In this document: piece by piece, positions 9,256 through 17,760 of the stretch
Numbering within the stretch: the first letter of the stretch is position 1
Layout of the letters: every line of letters starts with the position of its first letter
Source: Marinobacter salsuginis
GTDB taxonomy: Bacteria; Pseudomonadota; Gammaproteobacteria; Pseudomonadales; Oleiphilaceae
NCBI RefSeq assembly: GCF_009617755.1
Contig: NZ_BGZH01000001.1
Location: forward strand, 1,426,001-1,490,000
Length of the DNA: 64,000 nt
Direction: 5' to 3'
Notes under the pieces: model-generated
What the model saw: only the letters and a program-made list of their open reading frames with translations
The model's database searches: none
Told to the model about the DNA's origin: nothing
Position numbers and translations under genes: made by a program

Positions 9256-9343
9256 GCTTTGACTCCTTCATGTGCACACAACCCAGCATCCCTATGATGC
9301 GCGTTTGCCTCGCCCCCTTCCATCCGATTCTTGCGGGCGCTAA

Positions 9344-9356
9344 ATTGACGGTCAAT
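9344..9356. promoter_or_regulatory. Short inverted repeat upstream of the aldolase gene
   Basis: ATTGAC-G-GTCAAT is a 13-bp inverted repeat 38 bases upstream of the aldolase start, in the divergent region between it and the Ada-like gene. It contains a -35-like TTGAC, so it could be an operator overlapping a promoter. No regulator can be assigned. Confidence 0.35.
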
Positions 9357-9393
9357 CAACAACAAAACCAGACGTTTTCGAGGAGTCAGCATT

Positions 9394-10164
9394 ATGTCCG
9401 AGCAATTGGCAATTCCATCCAAGAAGGATGAAGTAAGTGAGGAGGAGTGGCAGCTTCGCATTGACCTGGCCGCCGCCTATCGCCTGATTGCTCTCTACGG
9501 CTGGGACGACCTCATCTTCACCCACCTCTCCGCGCGGATTCCCGGTGAGGAGCATCATTTCCTGATCAACCCCTACGGCATGATGTTCGAGGAAATTACG
9601 GCTTCCAGCCTGGTGCGCATCGACCAGGACGGCAACAAGATCAATCCGGAAGATTTCGACATCAATCCTGCCGGGTTCACCATTCACAGCGCTATCCATG
9701 CGGTTCGTGAGGATGCTGCCTGCGTGATGCATACCCACACCACTGCCGGTGTAGCCGTGTCAGCACAGAAAGAGGGACTCTTGCCACTGTCACAGCAGAG
9801 CCTGTTTCCGCTGTCGGGGCTTGCGTACCATGATTACGAAGGCGTGGCGCTGCGCGAAGACGAGAAAGCGCGCCTGCAAGCAGATCTGGGCCATGCCCGG
9901 TTCATGATCCTGCGCAACCACGGGCTGCTTACCACAGGGCCCAGCGTGGCAGAAGCGTTCTTGAACATGTATATCCTGCAGCGCGCCTGCGAAGTTCAGA
10001 TCCAGGCCATGTCAGGGGGCCAGCCACTGGTCCGTATTCCCGACACCATTCTCAGTTCCATTCGTGAACAGGCAAAAAAGGTCACCAGGGGCATGGGCGG
10101 CAACCTTGCCTGGCCCGGACTTCTCCGGAAGCTTGACCGCATCGATCCTGGCTTCCGGAGCTGA
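9394..10164 (+). CDS. Class II aldolase/adducin-family protein
   Basis: A 256-residue protein of the zinc-dependent class II aldolase/adducin family (fuculose/ribulose-phosphate aldolase fold). Visible features are FTHLSARIPG near residue 42, the metal-binding MHTHTTAG with His113 and His115, and LRNHGLLTTG with a third probable metal ligand histidine. The sequence resembles the adducin-like subfamily more than sugar-phosphate aldolases, and the substrate cannot be assigned. ATG 9394 has a GAGGAG ribosome site. It stands alone between a divergent Ada-like gene and the convergent glutamine synthetase gene. Confidence 0.85.
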   Translation: MSEQLAIPSKKDEVSEEEWQLRIDLAAAYRLIALYGWDDLIFTHLSARIPGEEHHFLINPYGMMFEEITASSLVRIDQDGNKINPEDFDINPAGFTIHSAIHAVREDAACVMHTHTTAGVAVSAQKEGLLPLSQQSLFPLSGLAYHDYEGVALREDEKARLQADLGHARFMILRNHGLLTTGPSVAEAFLNMYILQRACEVQIQAMSGGQPLVRIPDTILSSIREQAKKVTRGMGGNLAWPGLLRKLDRIDPGFRS

Positions 10165-10182
10165 CACCCTCCCGGACAGCTA

Positions 10183-11541
10183 TCAGAACATTTTCAGGTA
10201 ACGATCCACCTCCCAGGAAGATACGTGGTTCTGATAGCTCTCCCACTCGGCTTTCTTGAAGTCCACGAAGCTTTCGAACATGGCGTCACCGAAGACTTCT
10301 TTGGCCAGCGGATCGGCCTCGAATGCCTCCACCGCCTCGCCCAGGTTCCGGGGCAGATACTCAATGCCCTGCCCGGCGATCTCGGCATCGCTGTAGTTGT
10401 ACATATTCTCGTGGTGGGGTGCGCCCGCATCCAGGCCCTCACGGATGCCTTCCAGGCCTGCGGCCAGTATCAGGGCACTGCCAAGGTAAGGGTTGCAGGC
10501 AATGTCGGCCGCACGGCACTCGATGCGCCCACCCATGCCGGGGATGCGGATCATGTTGGTGCGGTTGTTGGAGCCATAGCACATGAACACGGGCGCCCAG
10601 GTGGAACCGGACATGCTGCCCTGGCGCACCAGCCGTTTGTAACTGTTTACGGTCGGCGCGATCACGGCACTGATGGCAGCGCCATGTTTCAGCACACCTG
10701 CGGTAAAGTGATAGGCGATCTTGCTGATGCCGCAGTTGTGCAGGTCGTCGCCTTTTGGCTCAAACAGGTTCTCGCCAGTTTTCAGATCCGCCAGCGACAT
10801 GTTGTAGTGGGCACCACTGCCCGTGCGGTCGGCAAAGGGCTTGGGCATGAAGCTGGCGAAAGCGCCGTGTTTGCGGGCAATCTCGTTCGCCATCATCCGG
10901 AAGAACACCAGGCGATCGGACATGGTCAGGGCGTCGGCGTATTTGAAGTCGGTCTCGAACTGGCCGTTGGCGTCTTCGTGATCAAACGAGTACACGTCCC
11001 AGCCCAGCTCGTTCATGGCATCCACCAGTTCATCCATAATGGGCAGATTGTCCATGAGGGTTCTTGGGTCGTAACAGGGCTTGCCGAGGTTGTCACGGTC
11101 ACTCAGCGGGGCAAACCCGCCATCTTCGGTATCCCGGAACAGGAAGAACTCGGTCTCGATGCCCAGGTTGAAGCGATACCCCATATCAGCCGCAGCGCTC
11201 AGCTGGCGCCGGAGAATATTCCGGGAACAGGCCTCAAATGGCTCTCCGTTCAGGAACAAATTGCAGGGGAACCATGCCAGTTGCCGATTCCAGGGGCAAA
11301 TCGCCAGCCCTTCTGGATCCGGCATGGAGGCAACCTCGTCGTCAGAGATATCCTGGGGCACGCCATCCAGGGCAGCGCCGGTGTAGAGCTCCGAGCCTTC
11401 CATCATTTGCCCCAGATGGGCCAACGGCACGAACTTGCCCTTGGTCACACCGTGGATATCCACATAGCTGGCAATGGCGTATTTCACGCCCGCCTCGCTG
11501 AGTTTCTCTTTCAGGGCCTGGGTATTGGTCAATTCCGTCAT
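10183..11541 (-). CDS. glnT: Type III glutamine synthetase (GlnT-like)
   Basis: A 452-residue member of the glutamine synthetase superfamily. It shows the N-terminal beta-grasp segment (YVDIHGVTKGKFVPLAHL), the metal-binding GIETEFFLF, the ammonium/glutamate-site region FDHEDANGQFETDF, the ATP-site histidine stretch GSGAHYNMSL, and NSYKRL plus NRTNMIRIPG in the C-terminal half. It most resembles GlnT of rhizobia, whose relatives include gamma-glutamylmethylamide synthetases, so ammonium or a small amine could be the substrate. ATG 11541 follows GGAGAG and begins the family N-terminus (MTELTN); longer starts add unrelated residues. The gene is divergent from the hydrolase gene and close to the riboswitch-controlled transporter, which suggests nitrogen assimilation; that link is inference. 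Confidence 0.9.
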   Translation of the reverse strand: MTELTNTQALKEKLSEAGVKYAIASYVDIHGVTKGKFVPLAHLGQMMEGSELYTGAALDGVPQDISDDEVASMPDPEGLAICPWNRQLAWFPCNLFLNGEPFEACSRNILRRQLSAAADMGYRFNLGIETEFFLFRDTEDGGFAPLSDRDNLGKPCYDPRTLMDNLPIMDELVDAMNELGWDVYSFDHEDANGQFETDFKYADALTMSDRLVFFRMMANEIARKHGAFASFMPKPFADRTGSGAHYNMSLADLKTGENLFEPKGDDLHNCGISKIAYHFTAGVLKHGAAISAVIAPTVNSYKRLVRQGSMSGSTWAPVFMCYGSNNRTNMIRIPGMGGRIECRAADIACNPYLGSALILAAGLEGIREGLDAGAPHHENMYNYSDAEIAGQGIEYLPRNLGEAVEAFEADPLAKEVFGDAMFESFVDFKKAEWESYQNHVSSWEVDRYLKMF

Positions 11542-11696
11542 CCTGCTTTCTCTCCGGCCCGGCATGCGGGCAATCAGTTGGGGTTCTGGCACATTTCTTT
11601 CTTGGTTTTTGCCATTCAACATACATGCCAGCGTGTATATATAAGAGCGAAAGCGAGAAACTTCAGGCCACCAGCCAGCCTGAAAGCGAGGACAAA

Positions 11697-12728
11697 ATGA
11701 CGTCGAAGCAATGGCTTATAGAGGATTTTGAGGCGGGAGACCTGCCCCTGACCTCCGGCGAAACGCTTTACTCAGCAAGATTGCGGTACCACCGGATCGG
11801 CGAGCTGAATGCACCAAAAGACAACCTGATTCTACTGCCGACGTACTACGGTGGTGCAGCGGCGGGTAATTACCCGTGGGTCGGGAATAACAGCCCACTG
11901 GATCCGGAGCATTACTGCATCGTCATTCCCTCCCTGTTGGGCGCCGGTGAATCATCCTCTCCCTCGAATACTTCCGGTGAACAGGGCGGCCCCGACTTTC
12001 CCGCGGTGTCCTTATACGACAACGTGATGCTACAAAAGCGATTGGTGGAGGAGGCCTTTGACGACGCCGGCATTGCACTGGTGATGGGCTGGTCCATGAG
12101 CGGGATGCAGGCGCTGCAATGGGGCTGCCTGTTCCCTGGTCAGGTCCGCGCGGTGCTGGCCACCTGCTGCACCGCAAGGTGCTATCCCCATAACCGGGTA
12201 TTTCTGGAGGGTGTAAAAGCGGCCCTGACCTGCGACCAAACCTATGAGGGTGGCCGCTACCGCACACCACCTGAGCGCGGACTACGAGCCTTCGGCCGGG
12301 TATACGCCGGCTGGGCCTATTCCCAGACGTTCTTCCGACACGAGCTCTGGCGCAACCAGGGGTTCAACTCGATTGAAGAGCTGCTGGATTTCTGGGAAAA
12401 GGATCATCTGGGCCAGGACGCCAATGATCTGCTCACCGTGCTGGACACCTGGCAAAAGGGCGATATCAGCGACAACCCCATATTTGGCAGAGATTACGAA
12501 GCGGCCCTTTCTGCCATCGTCATGCACACCCGGATGATGCCCAGCACGACCGATCTCTACTTTACCGAAGACGACGCCCGCGAGGATGGCAGCCGGATGC
12601 CCGGCGCAACCGTGGAGCCGTTGAAGTCGAACTGGGGCCACATCGCAGGTGGCGCCGGCCGGGAGTCCGCCAGCCATGATCGCGTCCTCGCGGCTGCCCG
12701 TGCCCTACTTTCGGGAGAGGCATCATGA
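11697..12728 (+). CDS. Alpha/beta hydrolase of the homoserine O-acetyltransferase-like family
   Basis: A 343-residue alpha/beta-hydrolase. The nucleophile elbow is GWSMSGMQALQW (serine of G-x-S-x-x-G). The N-terminal part resembles MetX-type acyltransferases (DNLILLPTYYGG, SLLGAGESSSPSN, a typical oxyanion-hole region). A C-terminal NWGHIAGG supplies a candidate catalytic histidine. The true activity (acyltransfer or amide/ester hydrolysis) cannot be read from the sequence. ATG 11697 follows GCGAGGACAAA; earlier in-frame codons lie in the divergent promoter region shared with glnT. The riboswitch and ABC transporter genes follow on the same strand, so a role with the same nitrogen source is plausible. 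Confidence 0.8.
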   Translation: MTSKQWLIEDFEAGDLPLTSGETLYSARLRYHRIGELNAPKDNLILLPTYYGGAAAGNYPWVGNNSPLDPEHYCIVIPSLLGAGESSSPSNTSGEQGGPDFPAVSLYDNVMLQKRLVEEAFDDAGIALVMGWSMSGMQALQWGCLFPGQVRAVLATCCTARCYPHNRVFLEGVKAALTCDQTYEGGRYRTPPERGLRAFGRVYAGWAYSQTFFRHELWRNQGFNSIEELLDFWEKDHLGQDANDLLTVLDTWQKGDISDNPIFGRDYEAALSAIVMHTRMMPSTTDLYFTEDDAREDGSRMPGATVEPLKSNWGHIAGGAGRESASHDRVLAAARALLSGEAS

Positions 12729-12927
12729 TTGAACACCCGAACCTGCAATGCACCAACCCGGTGCACATTTTTGCCGAGGCATTTGCAGGAATGACCCGTT
12801 TCCGCCCTCTTCCAGAATATGGCATGCCATCTGCACTGTATCGGACTAACGGTTTTCAAAACCCCGATCCGTTTACAGCACTGTTCACAACACCGCAGAC
12901 CAAGCGGCGAACACGACGGAAACAATG

Positions 12928-13030
12928 GGTGACTAGGGTTCCGGTCCGGGCAGTCAAGATTCCCGGATGGCTGGTCCGAGAGTTACCGACCTCTGGGGAG
13001 GTTACACGGCGGGACAAAAGCCCGGGAGAC
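12928..13030 (+). promoter_or_regulatory. Guanidine-I (ykkC) riboswitch aptamer
   Basis: All three conserved blocks of the class I guanidine aptamer are present in order: GACTAGGGTTCCGG (12931-12944), GGCTGGTCCGAGAG (12969-12982) and GGCGGGACAAAAGCCCGGGA (13008-13027). Between the last two is a variable hairpin ACCTC-TGGG-like loop-GAGGT (12989-12993 with 12998-13002). Established knowledge: this aptamer binds guanidinium and switches genes for guanidine carboxylase, transport and export on. Here it lies in the 368-base gap before the ABC permease (start 13097). No strong run of T follows, so control may act on translation; the expression platform is discussed in the findings. Bases 12729-12927 hold no recognisable gene. 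Confidence 0.95.
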
Positions 13031-13096
13031 TGAATCGCAAGGGACGCTGTTACCCGCGATGACCTTGCCGTGTTGTGTAACCAGAGGAGACGATTC

Positions 13097-13912
13097 ATGC
13101 GAATGATCAACCATCACCCCGGGCGAGTGTCCGCCACGCTGCTGGGCTTGCTTCCCTTCCTGTTGATCATGCTCATCTACAGCCTCGCCTCCCAGGAGCG
13201 CCTGGCGGAGAACCCCAACGACAAACTCCTTCCCGGCCTTGAGCAGATGACTGCCGCCGTGGAACGCATGGCGTTCCAGGAAGACCGCCGTAGCGGTGAT
13301 TACCTGATGGTACAGGACACCACTGCCAGCCTGGCACGCCTCGGGATGGGCGTCGGCATCGCCGCCTTGCTGGCGTTGGTGGTCGGCATTCTCAATGGCG
13401 TACTGCCACTGGTCAGGGCCAACCTGGCGCCTCTGGTTTCGGCACTGTCCATGGTGCCGCCGCTGGCGATATTACCCATCCTTTTCATTGTGTTCGGGCT
13501 GGGCGAGCTTTCCAAAGTCATGCTGATCGTGATTGGTACCGCGCCCATCATGATGCGGGATGTTGCCCAGCGCGTGCGCGAGCTTCCCGGAGAGCAACTG
13601 ATCAAGATCCAGACCCTGGGCGCCAACTCCTGGCAGGTGATCACCCGGATGGCCTTGCCTCAGGTGCTGCCACGCCTGATTGACGCCGTGCGCCTGAGTC
13701 TTGGGCCGGCCTGGCTGTTCCTGATTGCCGCCGAAGCTATTGCCTCCACCGAAGGCCTGGGTTACCGGATTTTCCTGGTTCGGCGCTACCTGGCCATGGA
13801 CGTAATCCTGCCCTATGTCATCTGGATCACCATTCTCGCCATCGTCATCGACCAGTGTCTGCGCCTTGCCAATCGCAGACTGTTCCCCTGGTACAACGCA
13901 GGAGGCCACTGA
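13097..13912 (+). CDS. ABC transporter permease, riboswitch-controlled (probable guanidine/urea importer)
   Basis: A 271-residue inner-membrane permease of the SsuC/TauC/NitT type with about six membrane segments. The EAA loop is visible as IKIQTLGANSWQVITRMALPQVLPRLIDA. A distinctive periplasmic insertion after the first helix (QERLAENPNDKLLPGLEQM ... EDRRSGDYLM) is, from family knowledge, typical of permeases linked to urea/guanidine carboxylase. ATG 13097 sits behind AGAGGAGA and directly downstream of the guanidine-I aptamer. Its stop overlaps the ATPase start (TGATG). The probable binding protein is the one at 3146-4222. Confidence 0.88.
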   Translation: MRMINHHPGRVSATLLGLLPFLLIMLIYSLASQERLAENPNDKLLPGLEQMTAAVERMAFQEDRRSGDYLMVQDTTASLARLGMGVGIAALLALVVGILNGVLPLVRANLAPLVSALSMVPPLAILPILFIVFGLGELSKVMLIVIGTAPIMMRDVAQRVRELPGEQLIKIQTLGANSWQVITRMALPQVLPRLIDAVRLSLGPAWLFLIAAEAIASTEGLGYRIFLVRRYLAMDVILPYVIWITILAIVIDQCLRLANRRLFPWYNAGGH

Positions 13913-14697
13913 TGAGCTTTATTACCGTCAACAAACTCTGGAAAGAATACGGCGACCAGGTGGTTCTAGAAAACCTCAGCCTGAGCGTGAAACAGGGGGA
14001 GTTCTGCACCCTGGTGGGCGCCTCCGGTTGCGGCAAATCCACCTTTCTGAAAATGCTGCTGGGCCAGGAAACCCAGACCCGTGGCGAACTGCTGCTGGAA
14101 GGGGAGGCCTTTCCCGGGGAACCCGACCGCAACCGGGGCATCGTATTCCAGCGCTACTCAGTATTCCCCCACCTGACCGTGCGCCAGAACGTGCTGATGG
14201 GCCTGGAACTGGAACAGAAACCCTGGCTGGGCAAACTGTTCGGAGGCGCCCGCAAGGAGGCGCTTGAAAAGGTAGATGCGATGCTGGAGTCCGTAGGCCT
14301 GAGCCCGTCTGCCCATAAGTGGCCCCACGAACTCTCCGGCGGCATGCAGCAGCGCCTGGCAATCGCCCAGTCCCTGATCATGCGGCCACGGGTACTCCTG
14401 CTGGACGAACCCTTTGGTGCGCTGGATCCCGGCATCCGGGGCGACATGCACGACCTGCTGCTGAAGCTGTGGCAGGAAACCGGCACCACCATCTTCATGG
14501 TGACCCACGATCTGAAGGAAGGTTTTTACCTGGGTACCCGGCTGCTGGTGTTCGACAAGGTGCGAAACGACCCTCACGACCCACAGGCGTTCGGGGCCAC
14601 CATCACCTACGACTTGCCGATCGGCCAGACAGACCGAAAACTGTTCGAGGACATTCACGAGTCGGTCAGTGAGACAGCCCGGAATCAGGCGGCCTGA
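13912..14697 (+). CDS. ABC transporter ATP-binding protein, partner of the riboswitch-controlled permease
   Basis: A 261-residue nucleotide-binding subunit of the TauB/SsuB/NitT class. Visible motifs: Walker A GASGCGKST, Q-loop FQRYSVFPHLTV, signature LSGGMQQR, Walker B VLLLDEP, H-loop VTHDLKEGF. The C-terminal extension (about 215-261) is typical of the carboxylase-associated subgroup. It is translationally coupled to the permease through TGATG and followed by a strong terminator, so permease and ATPase form a two-gene unit under the guanidine aptamer. It powers import of the substrate bound by the periplasmic protein. Confidence 0.9.
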   Translation: MSFITVNKLWKEYGDQVVLENLSLSVKQGEFCTLVGASGCGKSTFLKMLLGQETQTRGELLLEGEAFPGEPDRNRGIVFQRYSVFPHLTVRQNVLMGLELEQKPWLGKLFGGARKEALEKVDAMLESVGLSPSAHKWPHELSGGMQQRLAIAQSLIMRPRVLLLDEPFGALDPGIRGDMHDLLLKLWQETGTTIFMVTHDLKEGFYLGTRLLVFDKVRNDPHDPQAFGATITYDLPIGQTDRKLFEDIHESVSETARNQAA

Positions 14698-14715
14698 TGA
14701 TGATGCCAGCCAAAT

Positions 14716-14745
14716 AAAAAAGGTCGCCCGAAGGCGACCTTTTTA
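14716..14745. terminator. Bidirectional intrinsic terminator
   Basis: AAAAAGGTCGCC-CGAA-GGCGACCTTTTT: a perfect stem with A/T extensions on both sides, so it can stop transcription in both directions. It lies 19 bases after the ATPase stop and 13 bases from the stop of the convergent quinoprotein gene. Confidence 0.92.
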
Positions 14746-14757
14746 CTTCTGTCCGGA

Positions 14758-16533
14758 TCAGTTGCTGGCAACCCGATCCTTCGGCAGTTTGAAAGTCCAG
14801 ACCATACCGCCCTGGTTGAAGTCCTTCACCACCTTGGCGACTTCGCCACCCCAGAGCGGAACCGCACCGCCCCAGCCGGAAGCTACAGAGACGTACTGTT
14901 CGCCGTCCATGGTCCAGGTGACAGGCGTGCCTACCACACCGGAACCGGTGTTGAAGCGGTAAAGTTCTTCGCCCGTCTTGGCGTCGAATGCCTTCAGATG
15001 GCCCTCAGGAGTACCGGTGAATACCAGACCACCGGCCGTGGTCATCACGCCACCCCACAGCGGAGCGGTGTTCTCGTAACGCCACACTTCCTCACCGGTT
15101 TTCGGATCCATGGCCCGAAGTACACCAATGTATTCATCGTTGGCCGGCTTGATGGTAAAGCCTGCACCGAGGAACGCAGCGCCTTTCTTGTAGGATACCG
15201 GCTCATTCCAGATATCCATGGACCACTCATTGGAGGGCACGTAGAACAGGCCGGTCTGCTGACTGAAGGCCATGGGCATCCAGTTCTTTCCGCCCAGGAA
15301 CGCGGGCTGCGCTACAACGGTTTCACCTTTTTTGCCGTCCATATCAGCCGGGTTACCCGGACGACCGCCTTCGGTGTATATGGGACGACCGGTCTCGGGA
15401 TCCAGGCCTTTCGCCCAGGTGATCTTGTCCACGAACGGGAAGCCGCGAATAAAGTCGCCGTTCTCACGGTTCAGAACATAGAAGAAGCCGTTACGGTCCG
15501 CCGTGGCCGCCGCTTTGACGGTTTTGCCGTTTTCTTCGTAGTCGAAGGAGATCAGCTCGTTGACACCGTCATAATCCCAGCCATCGTTCGGCGTGGTCTG
15601 GAAGTGCCACTTGATGCTGCCATCGTCCGGATCAATCGCCAGGCGGCTTGAGGAGAACAGGTTGTCACCCGGGCGCAGGTGTGAGTTCCAGGGAGCCGGG
15701 TTACCGGTACCGAAGAACAGGGAATCCGTGTCCGGATCGTAGGTGCCACCCAGCCAGGTTGCCGCGCCACCGTTCTTCCACATTTCGCCGGGCCAAGTTA
15801 CGCCGGCTTTGCCACCGGAAATACCGTTTTCGATCTTCTTGCCGTCCTTGTAGACGTAGCCCATGTGACCTTCAACGGTAGGACGGGTCCAGACCAGATC
15901 GCCGGTATTGGCGTCGTAGGCTTCAACCTTGCCGACAATCCCGAATTCACCACCGGAAACGCCGGTAATCACCTTGCCCTTGACGACCAGGGGCGCCGCG
16001 GTGATCGCGTAGCCGGCCTGGTAGTCAGCCACCTTCTTGATCCACATCGGCTTGCCGGTGTCCTTGTTCAGGGCCACCAGTTTCGCGTCCAGGGTTCCGA
16101 AAATGATTTTGTCGCCGTAGATGGCGGCACCACGGTTAACAACGTCGCAGCAAGGCATGATGCCGTCCGGCAGACGGGCATCGTACTGCCAGATCTCTTC
16201 GCCGGTTTTGGCATCGATGGCGTAGATGCGGGAGTAGGAAGCGGTCACGTACATTACGCCGTCCTTGACCAGCGGCTGGGATTCCTGGCCGCGCATTTTT
16301 TCGCTGCCGAAGGAGAAAGCCCAGGCCGGTTGCAGATACTGGACGTTTTTGGTGTTCAGATCTTCCAGGATGCTGTAGCGCTGTCCCTGGGTACCCATGC
16401 CGTAGCTGACAATGTCCTCAGGGGTCTTGTGATCGTTGATGATGTCTTCGTCGGTTACCGCATGGGCCCCGTAGGATACTGCCATGGCCAGGGCGCTGGC
16501 CGCGATGCGAATCCCGAACTTGTTGGTTCTCAT
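14758..16533 (-). CDS. pedH: PQQ-dependent alcohol dehydrogenase, lanthanide type (PedH/ExaF-like)
   Basis: A 591-residue periplasmic quinoprotein with signal peptide ([14 protein letters not shown]) and eight-bladed propeller W-motifs. It has the adjacent-cysteine disulfide pair (Cys128-Cys129, MPCCDVV) over PQQ. Metal ligands expected from the family are visible: Glu196 (GGEFG), Asn278 (TGNPAPWN), catalytic Asp320, and an extra aspartate two residues later (WDYDG, Asp322). That Asp-x-Asp pattern is the established signature of lanthanide-dependent enzymes such as PedH, XoxF and ExaF. It should oxidise primary alcohols and aldehydes and pass electrons to the cytochrome c encoded nearby. ATG 16533 follows GGAGAG. 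Upstream lie a 15-bp inverted repeat and a cluster-wide box. Confidence 0.92.
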   Translation of the reverse strand: MRTNKFGIRIAASALAMAVSYGAHAVTDEDIINDHKTPEDIVSYGMGTQGQRYSILEDLNTKNVQYLQPAWAFSFGSEKMRGQESQPLVKDGVMYVTASYSRIYAIDAKTGEEIWQYDARLPDGIMPCCDVVNRGAAIYGDKIIFGTLDAKLVALNKDTGKPMWIKKVADYQAGYAITAAPLVVKGKVITGVSGGEFGIVGKVEAYDANTGDLVWTRPTVEGHMGYVYKDGKKIENGISGGKAGVTWPGEMWKNGGAATWLGGTYDPDTDSLFFGTGNPAPWNSHLRPGDNLFSSSRLAIDPDDGSIKWHFQTTPNDGWDYDGVNELISFDYEENGKTVKAAATADRNGFFYVLNRENGDFIRGFPFVDKITWAKGLDPETGRPIYTEGGRPGNPADMDGKKGETVVAQPAFLGGKNWMPMAFSQQTGLFYVPSNEWSMDIWNEPVSYKKGAAFLGAGFTIKPANDEYIGVLRAMDPKTGEEVWRYENTAPLWGGVMTTAGGLVFTGTPEGHLKAFDAKTGEELYRFNTGSGVVGTPVTWTMDGEQYVSVASGWGGAVPLWGGEVAKVVKDFNQGGMVWTFKLPKDRVASN

Positions 16534-16590
16534 GGTTGCGCTCTCCAAGTCTCTTGTTTTCAGTTCTCTTGAGTTCGTTTCAGGCCGAAC

Positions 16591-16605
16591 CGGGAACTTT
16601 TCCCG
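16591..16605. promoter_or_regulatory. 15-bp inverted repeat CGGGAACTTTTCCCG upstream of pedH-like gene
   Basis: CGGGAA-CTT-TTCCCG is an inverted repeat with 6-bp arms, 58-72 bases upstream of the quinoprotein start. The identical 15-mer occurs at 18411-18425 upstream of the second quinoprotein gene. An exact 15-base match before two coregulated genes suggests an operator or a conserved leader element. Confidence 0.55.
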
Positions 16606-16666
16606 CCTCTGATACGATTCTTGGCTTTGTGGAAAAAACCAACAATTGCTCGCCCGAACAGGTTTT

Positions 16667-16684
16667 CTAATCACTTGGTAGTAC
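16667..16684. promoter_or_regulatory. PQQ-cluster promoter box, site 1
   Basis: CTAATCACTTGGTAGTAC matches related sequences at 18312, 23083 and 29412, all in promoter regions of this cluster (shared core about TAGTNCYTTGGTA). It lies about 140 bases upstream of the lanthanide-type quinoprotein. Candidate binding site for one of the two LuxR-type response regulators encoded in the island. Confidence 0.5.
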
Positions 16685-16726
16685 GACTACCCCGGAACTT
16701 GAGGCCGGCGCACACCGATCGAACCA

Positions 16727-17683
16727 TCAGAGCTCCCCTTCCGCCCTTGCTATAGCCTGTTCATCCAGAAACGCCCGATAGTAGCCCGGCACGCTGTACC
16801 TGAGATTCTGCTCAACCATGAGCTCATTCATTTCACCGGTTTTCACCAACCTGTCGACGATGGCTTCCAGGGCGTAGCCCAGCTGGCGATGGGTGTGTTT
16901 GATCGCCATGCCCACATCCCATACCTGTTTGCCAATACCAGGGAAGCCGTTACCGGCCGACTTGAAGCCGTCGTTCTCGGGTTTGGCCAGTTCATGGTCA
17001 ATTTCCGAGCGCATACCCATGACGGCACTCACCTCGCCCCTACGCATGGCCTCGAACGCTTCGGCGACTTTGTGGAAATGGCGCACGTTCTCTCGCATGC
17101 GACCGCCAAACGCGGAAGTCAGGTAAAAATCGGGAAGGGTGTCGATCTCGACGCCGATGGGGTTGTATTGAAAGACCGCCACGGTTTCGACGCTCTCGAG
17201 CTTTTCGGGGTTGTAGGCGATCTGCCAGGTTTCCTGCTGATAAGGTCCGAACAGCACCACCTGTTCGTTGATGTACTCACCGGTGGAATCCTGCATATAG
17301 GCGTAGGTCTTATCGTAGGGCACCCGCAGCATCACATCGGCGAGTCGTTGCTTGGCCAGGTAATGCCCTTTCCAGACGTTGTTGCGCAGGTCGTCTCCGA
17401 GGTTTTCATCCGGGGTGATCCAGTGGACTTTGAACTCCACGCCCATTTCCTCGGCAATCCGGCGACCAAGTTCGATGTCGATGCCTCGGGGTTCACCATC
17501 AACCTGGTAGGAATAAGGCGGAAAATTCTCGTAAACGCCAACTTTCAGGTACCCGGAATCCAGAATAATGTCGTAGGTGCGCTCCGCCGGTCGGTTCAGC
17601 AGCTCGTTGCCGTCGTCAACCTCCTGGGCGACTACCATCTGGGCAAGCAGCAACAAGGCAAGAATTCGAGACAGTATTTTCAT
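16727..17683 (-). CDS. pedG: Periplasmic solute-binding-like protein of the PQQ alcohol system (PedG/MoxJ-like)
   Basis: A 318-residue exported protein of the family 3 solute-binding fold (signal peptide MKILSRILALLLLAQMVVAQ; GYLKVGVYENFPPYSY, RGIDIELGRRIAEEMG). Related proteins (MoxJ/XoxJ, PedG) accompany quinoprotein dehydrogenases and are thought to help their maturation or activation rather than transport; no permease is adjacent. ATG 17683 follows GGGAGAAAAC. It lies between the cytochrome gene and the lanthanide-type dehydrogenase on the same strand; 193 bases with their own regulatory motifs separate it from the dehydrogenase start. Confidence 0.82.
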   Translation of the reverse strand: MKILSRILALLLLAQMVVAQEVDDGNELLNRPAERTYDIILDSGYLKVGVYENFPPYSYQVDGEPRGIDIELGRRIAEEMGVEFKVHWITPDENLGDDLRNNVWKGHYLAKQRLADVMLRVPYDKTYAYMQDSTGEYINEQVVLFGPYQQETWQIAYNPEKLESVETVAVFQYNPIGVEIDTLPDFYLTSAFGGRMRENVRHFHKVAEAFEAMRRGEVSAVMGMRSEIDHELAKPENDGFKSAGNGFPGIGKQVWDVGMAIKHTHRQLGYALEAIVDRLVKTGEMNELMVEQNLRYSVPGYYRAFLDEQAIARAEGEL

Positions 17684-17760
17684 TGTTTTCTCCCAACGAC
17701 GAAGGGCCGGCACAGGGCCGACCCGAATTCAGGCATTCATTTTGACAGGGGCCGCGCTCA

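Noticed and set aside
12725..13033. Open frame of 102 codons overlapping the hydrolase stop by four bases
   Set aside because: It runs through the whole guanidine aptamer, whose sequence is constrained as RNA, and resembles no protein.
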